A stretch of DNA of 64,000 nucleotides from Neurospora crassa OR74A (Eukaryota; Ascomycota; Sordariomycetes; Sordariales; Sordariaceae). Location: contig NC_026504.1 in assembly GCF_000182925.2 (NCBI RefSeq), positions 1,922,001 through 1,986,000 on the forward strand, written 5' to 3'. The translations under genes and the position numbers were made by a program. The notes beneath the pieces are model-generated. The model was given only the letters and a program-made list of their open reading frames with translations. It did not search any database and was not told the DNA's origin. Positions 12,660-22,168 of the stretch are shown here, in pieces (positions within the stretch are counted from its first letter, which is position 1; each line of letters begins with the position of its first letter).

Positions 12660-13343
12660 CTACTTCTCGTCACTGCGCTTTGCGCTGCAGCTCACGATCT
12701 TGACCTTGTCCGCCGTGACAACAGACTGACCGCCATCCATCTTGAAGGTGACGTTCTTGATGAGGAAAGTCCAGACCTCGTCGCAGAAGCGATAGGTGTC
12801 AAGAGATCCCTGTATGTTGCTCGCCGGCAGATGCCAGCAATAGTTAGCCAACCATTTTCCTTCGTGACACAGTGTCATGAACACAGGAACGGAAAGGGTG
12901 TGTATTAGATGATGTATTGATTCTGTATGTTCATGTCCAGAGCGCACGTGTGGTTGGGACAAGCGAAGTCCCTCGGTATGATCTTGGGAACAAATGGGAG
13001 TAGTATCTACGAGTCATGTAAGATCCAGGAAAGCAAGATATTCACCTTGAAGGTCAAACGGGCCTTGACTTTCTCACTGAGAGCCTCAGTGATAACTCGA
13101 TCGAACTGCATAAGAACCTTCATGGCGAGTTGAGGATCGATGCGTTCGGCCCCAATGAGGTCGTCAAGTGCATCGGTCAGGGTCGACCCAAGACTGAAAA
13201 GGATTAGCATACAGATTGTCCTCTGGAATCCGAAAGCGTATTCAGCGCCCCAAGGGCCCTGCAAAGGGCCACCGTGAGACTGGCAATATGTACCTGCCAT
13301 GGCGATACAAATCGTAGTAGTTGGTGTTCCCGTTGGCCGCCAT
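12660..13343 (-). CDS. TOA2: Transcription initiation factor IIA gamma (small) subunit
   Basis: Three exons on the minus strand, 13343-13294, 13193-13046 and 12809-12660, join in phase to give 115 residues, the usual size for this family (about 110-120). The N terminus has YYDLYRH. It is followed by [13 protein letters not shown], then [25 protein letters not shown] at the second splice junction, and [11 protein letters not shown], all hallmarks of TFIIA gamma. TFIIA binds TBP-TATA complexes with its alpha/beta subunit and stabilises RNA polymerase II preinitiation complexes in the nucleus. Donors are GTACAT and GTGAAT, and acceptors are TTTTCAG and TACAG. It is divergent from the V-ATPase gene across a ~540 bp shared promoter region. 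Confidence 0.95.
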
Positions 13344-13879
13344 CTTGTCTTGTTGATTCGATTTACTTGGGATGCACGGCAACGTTCGGGACGGCGACGG
13401 CGAAGATAAATCGTTGTTTGTTGATGTAAAGGTGAGGGTTGGTTTAAATAGTCTGGGAGAAGGAGACGAGGAAGGGGATAATAGGTGGCCGGCTGAGTCA
13501 GCAGAAGGCGTAGGCAGCGTCATCAGTCACGTGTGGCCTTAAGTTATAGCGCTGTCGCGGTGGCACGGGTGGCTGGCAGGCTGGCAAGGCACACTCTCTG
13601 GTAGGCCGCCGTCACTGGACCACAGCGCCTGGGATGAAACCAACGAAGCCCGAGTGGTGGAAGGTACGTACACTAGCGAACTGGCGCGTTACCCATCCTG
13701 ATCAATCCACCATCCACTCCAGCGGCATGAACATCGAGGTTCCCGGCTAGCACCTAAACGACGATAACAACGACGACGACGACGACGGCTAGCTCCAAGA
13801 AGGTCGCACCGGGACTCAGTCAGATTCTTTCGAAATCCCAATCTTCATATCACTCGACAAACACCACACACCCTCAAAC
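13344..13879. promoter_or_regulatory. Shared divergent promoter region, TOA2 / V-ATPase c''
   Basis: These 536 bases separate the two start codons of head-to-head genes. They include a short GAC-type microsatellite (about 13771-13787). No specific factor site was identified. Confidence 0.5.
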
Positions 13880-14867
13880 ATGAGCTTGACGTACGGCGCC
13901 GGTGGCATAGGGACGTCTCTGGCCGTCATTGGAGCTTGTGAGTATATGGCATCTTGGAAATAGCTGCATCCCCAGATAGCCGGTCCAGCCTAGTCCAATC
14001 CAGCACTGATATCAACACTATGCGCGCCTGTATCACTTCCAAAAATATGACGGCTAACAAATTCTCGCAGATATGCTCTTTACCGGCAGCGGCGAGGCCT
14101 TCAATGTAGGCTTCACCAAGTTCCCAACATCACCCACTCCACTCGACGTCATCCTCTGACACGCATGGATTCTGAATAGGTCGGAGCTTTCCTCGAATCG
14201 GTATCACCATACGCCTGGGCAGATCTGGGTATTGCGCTTTGCATAGGTCTTTCCGTGGTGGGCGCGGCATGGTACGTTAGGGAAAAGGCTACACATCCAT
14301 CCCCCAGCGCCGCATGGCGTCCGCTACAACCAGCTAGAGAAGAGTTGGGCTAATCACTGGGTTGATCGACGGAACAGGGGCATCTTCATCACCGGTTCCT
14401 CCATTCTGGGTGGAGGTGTTAAGGCACCACGAATCCGGACAAAGAACCTAATCTCCATCATCTTCTGCGAGGTCGTCGCCATCTACGGCGTCATCATGGC
14501 CATCGTGTTCTCGGCCAAGCTCCAACCCGTCACCGGCGCACAATACTACTCGGGTGACAGCTACTACACGGGCTTTGCGCTCTTTTGGGCCGGCCTGACT
14601 GTTGGCATGTGCAACCTGGTGTGCGGTGTTGCCGTCGGTATCAATGGCAGTGGTGCTGCGTTGGCGGATGCTGCTGACCCTACGCTGTAAGCTTGCTGTC
14701 GCGATCCGGACAAAGAGGTCGTCGAGTCATGTTACTAATGTGTCCTTGTCCTTAACAGCTTCGTCAAAATTCTGGTTATTGAAATTTTCAGCTCCGTTTT
14801 GGGTCTCTTCGGCCTCATTGTCGGCCTGCTGGTTTCCGGCAAGGCCCCCGATTTCGGCGCACAGTAG
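13880..14867 (+). CDS. vma-16: V-type proton ATPase proteolipid subunit c''
   Basis: Five exons (13880-13937, 14071-14105, 14180-14271, 14378-14686, 14759-14867) join in phase to 200 residues. The protein has four to five hydrophobic helices. Two buried glutamates typical of c''-type proteolipids are visible: Glu93 in FCEVVAIYG and Glu173 in [11 protein letters not shown]. The glycine-rich [14 protein letters not shown] loop, conserved between c and c'', lies at about residues 68-81. Subunit c'' is part of the membrane rotor of the vacuolar ATPase that carries protons into vacuoles and endosomes. Introns are short (74-133 bases) and have clear GTAAGC/GTACGT donors. Its length and order fit c'' rather than the shorter c/c' subunits. 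Confidence 0.95.
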
Positions 14868-15253
14868 AACATGGACTAGAAAGGAGAAAAAGAAGCTTCC
14901 TTGCTTTCTTTCCTCTCATGCATCTTGATATGCAACAACGACAACACACAACAAACAACTTCTTCGGGCTGCTAGCGAACCAGCAGGCTTTTTGGCGCTA
15001 GCTAGCGGGCGTGTCTAAGTCAAGGTCACATTGTTAACGGCGTTTATTGGAAGAGGCATTCGCATGGCTAAACGATCAGGGCGCGGTCGGCATCATCGCA
15101 CATGAACAGACACGAGGGTAGAAGCTTTTCTAAATCCTTTTTGTACGAAAATGAAAAAAAAGAGGTCAGTATCGTTATGGAGGGAGTCCATCAAAATGTC
15201 CATTTGCCTGGGGCTGTGACCCTTGTCTGTATTGTATCATGTTCTATGATCAC
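14868..15253. other. Intergenic region between convergent genes
   Basis: These 386 bases separate the stop codons of the V-ATPase c'' gene and the gephyrin-type gene. They should hold both 3' UTRs. No coding sequence is seen. Confidence 0.5.
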
Positions 15254-17431
15254 TTACACATCGCTGCGTAAACCGCCCATAAGCAACGCTTCCACCTTGG
15301 CACCCTTGCGCAACGGCTCTGGTCCGCAAGGCATGCAGAGAAGCGCGTTGGCCCCCTTCATACTTCCTACCCGCGAGCTTCTCTGTCCTCCTGTGCTGAC
15401 CGCGGTGAGCACTCCGTCCCTGCTAACGGAGACAATGGCCCGGTGGTACTCGGGTCTAGATCTATCGAGGGAGAAATCATGGCCCAGTGTCACAGGCACC
15501 TTTGGCAAGCCAGGTGGTGAGACGCCCGACATTTGGTGCAGAGACGGCAGTACAAACAAGTGAAACGTAACCAAAGCCGATGCCGGGTTACCTGGTAGCG
15601 AGAAGATTACCTTGGAAACTCTCTCTCCGTCGTTATCCTTTACCGGAACGGTAGCAAACGTGGTAGGCTTGCCGGGCTTCATTGCCACCCGACCAAAGCG
15701 AATTGTTCCGCCCAGCGAACGCTCTATCGTCGGCTTGAGGAGATCCAGCTCACCCATGGACACTCCGCCGGTCGTGATCACCACGTCAACCTGCCTCAAT
15801 GCCTGCCGCAGCGTCTCCTCCAAAGTCCCGGCCTTGTCCCGCGCCACTCCAAGATCAATCACCTCATACCCCCAATCTCTCGCCGCCGAAATGAGAGTTG
15901 GCCGGTTCGTATCGCGCACCTCGCCCAGCCGCAAGTCTCCCGGGCGATCATGGTCCACAATCTCATCACCCGTAGATAGAACGCCAACAACAGGACGTCG
16001 GTACACCTGCACCTCACCCACACCCACGGCGGCCAACAGACCAATCTCACCCCCCACAGCAGACACCTGATCTCCCTTGCCTAGAATCAGTTGCCCCTGC
16101 TTGATATCACTTCCCACCTCCCTAACATTTTCGCCTTCGCGAACTTTATCAGCTGCTAAAATCTCCACCTCCTTCTCCTCCTCCACTCCCTTTCCATCCT
16201 CCGCATCCTCCGTCTTGGATGACGTCGTCGACACCAACACCGTATCCTCCACCATAATAACCGATGTCGCACCCGGAGGCAGGGGTGCACCCGTGGTGAT
16301 CCGGGCAATCTCGCCCTCTTTGAGCGTCGGCATTTTTTCCCCATCTCCAGGAGCGGCATGCGAAACCGACACGACGGGGAACACGCCGCGCATGTTCCCG
16401 TCTTGGGGCACGACTACGGCGTAGCCGTCGACGATGCTAGCGCGAAAAGCGGGCACATTTTCGCGCGCCGAAACGTCCTGCGCCAGAACGGCGCCGATGA
16501 GCGAGCTATCGACTTTGGAGGTGACGATTTGCGGCATCGGCGTGTGTTGCGCTATTTGGGAGAGCGCTTCGGAGACAGAGAGCATCGGGTAAGGAGACTC
16601 GCGGTGGCGGCGGCTGGGACCTAAGCTGGGATCGTTGGACTTGGGGTTTTCAGAGGGGATGGTGTGTCGGACTAGACCGGCGTGGCCGTGGCCTGGGCCG
16701 TGACCGTGGTTATGGCCATGCCCATGGGCGCCACAGCCTCCCCCTCCTCCTCCTCGGTGCTCGCCATGGTCGTGATGCTTGTGTCCATGTCCGTGTCCAT
16801 GTCCGTGACCATGTCCACGTCCACCACCTCCTTCTACTCCCGCCTCCTGCTCCAATTTCTTCACTCCCCCCTTATGTAAAGCTCTAGAGTTAGCACCAGC
16901 AGCCTGCATGCAAGCGTGGGGCAGCATTTTGATCACTGCTTGCAGATTCTCCTTCGCGCCCTTGGGGGACCCAGGCAGCGCAACGATAACGGTGCCGTTC
17001 CTGACGCCAGCCACAGGTCGTGACATCATGGCAAAGGGGGTCACTTGCAGCGAAGCCGCCAGCATGCCGTGGACCAGGCCAGGAGCATTCTTGTGTAGGA
17101 GAGCCGAGACGGCTTCGGTGGTTTGGTCGGACACGGCGAAGCCGGTGCCGCCTGTGGTTACGATGAGGTTGATGGTGTTGGTGTTGTTGTTGTTGTTGTT
17201 GTCGCCACTTGCGGCGGTGGCTTGGTTTGTCCAGTGGATGATTTGCTTCTGGATTTGCACGACATCGTCGGGAACGATTTTGGATTCATGGACCTCCCAT
17301 TGGGCTTGTTGTTCATCGAAGACCTGGCGGAGAGTGACGTCGGCCGAGTCCGTTGCGGGGTCTTGAGCTGCTGTCGTTGAAACGATAAGGATGGCTGCTT
17401 TGAGCGCTGCTGGAGTAGTACTTGAGGACAT
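15254..17431 (-). CDS. nit-9: Gephyrin-type molybdenum cofactor biosynthesis protein (MogA-MoeA fusion)
   Basis: This single exon encodes 725 residues from ATG 17431 (MSSSTTPAALKAAILIVST). A MogA/G-like domain covers about residues 10-180, with the molybdopterin-binding TTGGTGF at 92-98 and LPGSPKGAKEN at 153-162. A linker at about 200-255 is exceptionally rich in His and Gly. The MoeA/E-like domain runs from about 281 to the end, with VITTGGVSMGELD (551-563), MKPGKPTTF (584-592) and SLPGNPASA (611-619). The enzyme adenylylates molybdopterin and inserts molybdate to make the cofactor used by nitrate reductase and xanthine dehydrogenase. The G-then-E order is that of animal gephyrin and fungal CnxE, opposite to plant Cnx1. 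A run of about seven Asn residues (78-83) interrupts the G domain. The name nit-9 is assigned from knowledge of Neurospora and the recognised domains. Confidence 0.93.
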   Translation of the reverse strand: MSSSTTPAALKAAILIVSTTAAQDPATDSADVTLRQVFDEQQAQWEVHESKIVPDDVVQIQKQIIHWTNQATAASGDNNNNNNTNTINLIVTTGGTGFAVSDQTTEAVSALLHKNAPGLVHGMLAASLQVTPFAMMSRPVAGVRNGTVIVALPGSPKGAKENLQAVIKMLPHACMQAAGANSRALHKGGVKKLEQEAGVEGGGGRGHGHGHGHGHGHKHHDHGEHRGGGGGGCGAHGHGHNHGHGPGHGHAGLVRHTIPSENPKSNDPSLGPSRRHRESPYPMLSVSEALSQIAQHTPMPQIVTSKVDSSLIGAVLAQDVSARENVPAFRASIVDGYAVVVPQDGNMRGVFPVVSVSHAAPGDGEKMPTLKEGEIARITTGAPLPPGATSVIMVEDTVLVSTTSSKTEDAEDGKGVEEEKEVEILAADKVREGENVREVGSDIKQGQLILGKGDQVSAVGGEIGLLAAVGVGEVQVYRRPVVGVLSTGDEIVDHDRPGDLRLGEVRDTNRPTLISAARDWGYEVIDLGVARDKAGTLEETLRQALRQVDVVITTGGVSMGELDLLKPTIERSLGGTIRFGRVAMKPGKPTTFATVPVKDNDGERVSKVIFSLPGNPASALVTFHLFVLPSLHQMSGVSPPGLPKVPVTLGHDFSLDRSRPEYHRAIVSVSRDGVLTAVSTGGQRSSRVGSMKGANALLCMPCGPEPLRKGAKVEALLMGGLRSDV

Positions 17432-17922
17432 GATTGAGAAATGTGACACACAATACTGCGCTGGAGAAACGGTGTAACAGAATCTCCTCGTTTGTGCCAA
17501 CTATTGATGAACTCTGTAGGAAAGGGAGTATTGTGATGGTGTCATGGTGTTGATGTGCCATGCCGGTACTCGGAAGCTGATAAGATAGGCACCCCTGTAA
17601 GCCGTACCTCAAGGTACCTGGTGTAGTTCTCCACCAAAACTTCGTGTGGGGAAGTGGAGCGTGTGAGGATCGAGAGTTTGCATGCTTTTGCCGGCGGCAA
17701 TTATTTGTAACTTGATGTCTGAAAGTTGAATTTCAATTGCATTGATTTCACTCTCATTCACTCCATTGTACGTCAGTGATAGCGCACCCTCAGCTTTTTA
17801 ATCCACGATTGCACCGGATCAAGTTCTCTTATATCTATCTGTACGGGTGTTCTCAGCAGACTGTTTGTGGTTTTTTTTCTTCTCTGTTTAGAAACGACGT
17901 CTTCGGGAAAACTCCTACAACC
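17432..17922. promoter_or_regulatory. Shared divergent promoter region, gephyrin-type gene / POP5
   Basis: These 491 bases lie between two head-to-head start codons. They are mixed composition with no coding frame of note and no factor site I can name with confidence. Confidence 0.45.
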
Positions 17923-18556
17923 ATGGTCCGCCTTAAAGATCGCTATCTGTTGGTCAACATTGTCTACGCAGACATTCCTCCTGGACAAAAGGGCACTGTA
18001 CCCGATCTGCTACTTTATAACCAGCCCACCCTTGGAGAACTCAGGCCCCAAACCATCTTGAAGGGCATTCGCAGTCAGGTGAATGCGTTATTTGGTGATT
18101 GCGGGTCAGGCTCTGTCGAGCGCAGCCTACAAGGTAAACACACCACTGAACTCTAAAACTTACATTTGGTAAAAGCGGCCACTAGGCTAACTTGGTATAA
18201 CAGTCAAGTACCTTTCTACTGCGACCTCAACCTTCATTCTACGTATCTCACGAGCCCATTACAGGCTTGTGTGGGCTGCCCTGACCTTTATGGACCGCCT
18301 CCCAGTCAAGGACGGCCGACCGTGTATCTTCCGCGTTGTCCGCGTCAGCGGCACCATCCGCAAAGTCGAAGAAGAAGCCATCCGCCGTGCCAAGCTCCTT
18401 GTCCTTGCAGCAAAGGACGAGATGGCCGGCAAGGCATCATCAGATGCCCTCAATGCTCTCTTCCGCGGCGGCAAAGATTCAGCCCGCAATCTCGCCTTGG
18501 TCACCGATGACCACGATGACGCAGAAATGGGCGAGGGCGAGGTCTCTGATGGATGA
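17923..18556 (+). CDS. POP5: RNase P/MRP protein subunit POP5
   Basis: Two exons (17923-18133, 18204-18556) give 187 residues from MVRLKDRYLLVNI, the conserved start of POP5. The pattern after it (VRxKxRYLLVxI, then LLLYNQPT and the R-x-QVNALFGDCGSG region) continues after the splice into VKYLSTATSTFILRISRAHY and FRVVRVSGTIRKVEEEA. This is the alpha-beta RNA-binding fold shared with archaeal Pop5. POP5 is a core protein of nuclear RNase P and RNase MRP, needed for tRNA 5' maturation and pre-rRNA cleavage. The C terminus (about residue 165 on) is acidic and likely disordered. The intron has a GTAAAC donor, GGCTAAC branch and ACAG acceptor. The stop lies only 21 bases from the stop of the convergent GPN2 gene. 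Confidence 0.93.
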
Positions 18557-18577
18557 AACAACCATGCCATTCGATCG

Positions 18578-19756
18578 TCATGTGTTCTGCTTACGCGTCA
18601 CACGGATTCCCGAGCCACTGGTGAACTGTGGCGCCACTCCAGGGACCGAGCCGTCACCGAGACCTGCTTCTTCAGCGGCCCGTGCCTGCTCCGCCCGCAG
18701 TTTTTCTTGTTCTTCCTCCTCCTTCCGCTCCATCTCGTCATACTCTTCTTTGCTATCGATCCACCTCTCTTGAATATCAAGAGCATCGGGCAATGATGAC
18801 TCGTTGCGCATGGCAACCTGCCAGACGGTGTCGTTCGTTCCCTCAGCGCCGCCAAAGACGTACCCACTTGCACGGTCAATCACGCGCAACAGATGCATCA
18901 TACTCTTCTTGTTCTCGACTGCCAGCACCTCGAAGCTGACAAGGCCGAACTGCTCAACCATGTTCGCAACGGCCTCGTTAAGCTTGGTGAACTTGCCTTT
19001 CTTCAGGGCAGGCGATTCCGCGTCGAGGGACGGCATGAGGTACCGTAGGTCTTGTACTTCGGTGTAATAGTCGAGGTTGAATGGAAGAGGATCGTAGGAC
19101 GAGATCTTGTCAATCTTGGTCAGGACGTTGATGTGGGGAAGGTCCATTTGCAACATGGCGCGCAAAGAGAGGAGGACGTTGGAAATGTAGAGCGATGGTT
19201 GTGTGAGGCAGAAGCAGTCGGAAAGGTGGACAACTACCAGCTGCAAGAGAATTAGCGGGAAGGACTGCGATTAGAGAGACGAGGAACAACGGCGCACCCT
19301 GTAGCCCAGCTTCTGTAACCGGTAAAAGATGTTGCGTAACGAGTTGTGGTGGGTGTAGAGCTCGACTTGACCAGGGCAGTCAAAAAGCACATAGTCTTCT
19401 CCAAGCTCCTTGAGGCCGTTCTCGAGCCATTCCATGTTATTTTCCAGCTCTTCAAGTGCGTACAGAATACCGCCATTGGGACCCAATTTGTCGTCTGCCA
19501 TAATCTCCTCCAAAGTGACAAGGTCGCGAATGTCGAGCGCGCATGGGTAGTTGGTGTGGTCGTTCGCAGGGTCGAGGTTGACTACCGAGCATTGTCGCCC
19601 GATGGCGCCCATAAACTGCTGCACTGGCAGTGGGGAGGTCATGTTAGCACCCGTGAAAGTACTAGCACAGGGAAGGAAGTTTCACAACTCACTGCCATCA
19701 CAGTATGTGCTCTTTCCTGCACCGGGACTGCCGAGTACTAACTGTCCGAAAGGCAT
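18578..19756 (-). CDS. GPN2: GPN-loop GTPase 2
   Basis: Three exons (19756-19693, 19623-19298, 19240-18578) join in phase to 350 residues. The P-loop GSPGAGKST is at residues 9-17. The family-defining Gly-Pro-Asn sits in KLGPNGG at about 69-71, DCPGQVELYTHH follows as the switch region, and VLTKIDK is the base-recognition motif. GPN GTPases act as dimers in assembly and nuclear import of RNA polymerases II and III. The C-terminal ~70 residues form a charged, probably coiled helix (EYDEMERKEEEEQEKL). The N-terminal intron (donor GTGAGT, acceptor GCCAG) restores GMQQFMGA. The second donor is GTGCGC. This is GPN2 rather than GPN1 by length and by the start MPFGQLV. Confidence 0.93.
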
Positions 19757-20277
19757 TGTAATTTGCTACTCTGATGTGATGTGATTATATACGGCGTGGC
19801 GCTCTCGTTGTTTTCCACTTGCGTACGTAAGAGAAAGGTGCAAAATTCGGATGTTCGAGGGAGAAGTGGAAGCTGTTCGAAAGACGGGAATGCTTTCAAC
19901 AATGCAACCCCACCAAATGTCGGGTCGGCTCTTCATGAGATGACGGAACGGCGCCCACCCCTCCACCAAATTCTAGAACGCCTTGTGGATCTGCGTCAAG
20001 ATGGACAGGGTCTGGTGCTTGACCCGAACGGCATCTGTACTCACTCCACCTCTCAACATCCAATCAGCTGCCCGACCCAGCTCGGAAAGAGACCTTGAAT
20101 CAGGCGGTAACCCATGGCAGAACTTTGTTTACTTGGAGTTGCACTCCCGGTCAAGCTCCCTCCCCTCTACCAATCCCCCATTTCGTCGTCCGGCGATTGT
20201 AACAATTTCGAAGCTACGTCAATACCACGTAGGCTTTAATCTACACACCACCCACCACACACAACACCACCACCACA
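19757..20277. promoter_or_regulatory. Shared divergent promoter region, GPN2 / BUB3
   Basis: These 521 bases lie between head-to-head start codons. A run of CACCACC-type repeats precedes the BUB3 ATG and probably belongs to its 5' UTR. No specific regulator site is named. Confidence 0.45.
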
Positions 20278-21596
20278 ATGGCTCCTTGTAAGCTCGAAAT
20301 ATCTCTCAAGAAGCTACTATCATATGTGTCCTCCCCCAGCTAACGTCGCGTAATTCTAGCAACGCAATTCGAAGTGTCACAGCCGCCCAGTGACGCTATC
20401 TCGGCCGTGATCTTCGCCCCCGATAACACCAACCGCCTGCTTGTTTCTTCATGGGATAGGAACGTCTATCTTTACGAAATCGCCGAAGGAACCGAGGATG
20501 CTACCCTAATCAACAAGTTCGAGCACCGTGCTCCCGTCCTTGATGTCTGCTTTGGCGCGAATGGAAATGAGGCCTACACGGCGAGTCTGGACTGCTCAGT
20601 CAAGAGGTTCGTTGCACTCATAGCTTATTACCTATGGATGCTCAGCATTATGCCACAGATCTTTGTGGATGCTAACGCGAATCAAACAGAATCGACCTAT
20701 CCACAGGAGAGCAGACCGTGCTAAGCACGCACGAAAAGCCCGTCCGCTGCGTCGTCTACAGCCCTCAGCACTGTAAGTCCGAATCATTACAGTCCAATCA
20801 TCCAACTACAACCCCACGCATTACATTCGATATGTATTTGAGACATCAACTAATCTGGCAATCTCCTCTCCCAGCCATGCTCATTTCCGCCTCGTGGGAT
20901 CACACTCTCCACGTCCATAACACCTCCGCGCCGGCCTCGACCCCGATCACCATCTCGCTTCCAGGCAAGCCGCACGCCCTCGCCGCCAGCCCTTCTAAAG
21001 TCGTCGTCGCCATGACCGCACGCCTAGTACACATCTACGACCTACCCACGCTCGCCACGGCGCTCTCGTCAGCCGATTCTGCCTCGGCAAACATCACCCC
21101 CTGGCAACAGCGCGAGTCTTCGCTCAAGTTCCTCACGCGCGCCGTGGCCTGCATGCCCAACGACGCTGGCTACGCCACCAGCTCGATTGAGGGCCGCGTC
21201 GCGGTCGAGTGGTTCGAGGACACGGCCGAGTCGCAGGCGCGCAAATACGCCTTCAAGTGCCACCGGCAGACGGCGCCCGAGGAGGAGGGCGGCGGCGACG
21301 TGGTCTATCCCGTCAACGCGCTGACGTTCCACCCCGTGTACGGCACGTTTGCTTCTGGCGGCGGCGACGGCACCGTGGCGTTGTGGGACGCCGAGGCCAA
21401 GCGCAGGATGAGACAGTATCAAAAGTTCCCTGACAGCGTCGCGGCGCTGGCCTTCTCGAATAATGGCAAGTATCTTGCCATTGGTGTGTGTCGCGGGTTC
21501 GAGACCGATATGGAGGACTTCAATAGCGAGGGGAGGACGAAGGTGTTTATCAGGGAGTTGGGTGAGACCGAGGCCAAGGGCAAGGGCCCCAAGTGA
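20278..21596 (+). CDS. BUB3: Mitotic spindle checkpoint WD-repeat protein BUB3
   Basis: Four exons (20278-20287, 20360-20606, 20690-20772, 20875-21596) join in phase to 353 residues. The first coding exon is only 10 bases (ATGGCTCCTT). WD40 blades are recognisable, including LLVSSWDRNVYLYE, AYTASLDCSVKR, LISASWDHTLHVHN and FASGGGDGTVALWD. The late segment with GKYLAIGVCRGFETDMED is a BUB3 signature that distinguishes it from RAE1. BUB3 forms a beta-propeller that recruits BUB1 and BUBR1/MAD3 to phosphorylated KNL1 at unattached kinetochores. The C-terminal tail is short and basic (EAKGKGPK). Introns are short with GTAAGC, GTTCGT and GTAAGT donors. Confidence 0.93.
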
Positions 21597-22168
21597 GACT
21601 CGGATCTCAGTTGTCTTTTTTGCTTGTAATCTGTCGTCTCTCTTCCCGTCTTACTGTCTTGTGTAACATCTTTCCGGCTATAATCTGGGTGTAATCGGCG
21701 TTTTATATGATATGGGACAAAGGGCGGGCTGGGATTATTGTGTGGCATTGCTATTTGCGGAAACGTCGTCGGAAAGAAAAGGTAAACCAACATTGCGAGT
21801 TCTGGTAATTGATTGTCCTGGTCCACGTCAGGACAACTAAGAACAAGATAGACAAAAATATATATGATTATTTTAACATGATTCAGTTTTCTAAGTCAGG
21901 ATCACCATGTTGTTGAATATGATGCCTACGCAGACTAGAAAGTATAACATTGGACATTCCCTTGGCTCGTTGGCGCTGGTATGCTAACACAACCCCGTTG
22001 ATACATGTCTACTCCTGATATCTACATGTCTTTGACCTCCTATCAGAACTTCCAACAAATAACTACATCCCGTAAACCGATCATTATCACCTTCCACCAA
22101 AATTACATAATACTTTGGATACAAATACAAAGATCACACTCCTTTCTTTCTCCTTCCGTGCCAACTTA
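21597..22168. other. Intergenic region between convergent genes
   Basis: About 570 bases hold the 3' ends of BUB3 and of the minus-strand disordered protein gene. AT content rises around 21.85-22.1 kb. No gene is seen. Confidence 0.45.
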
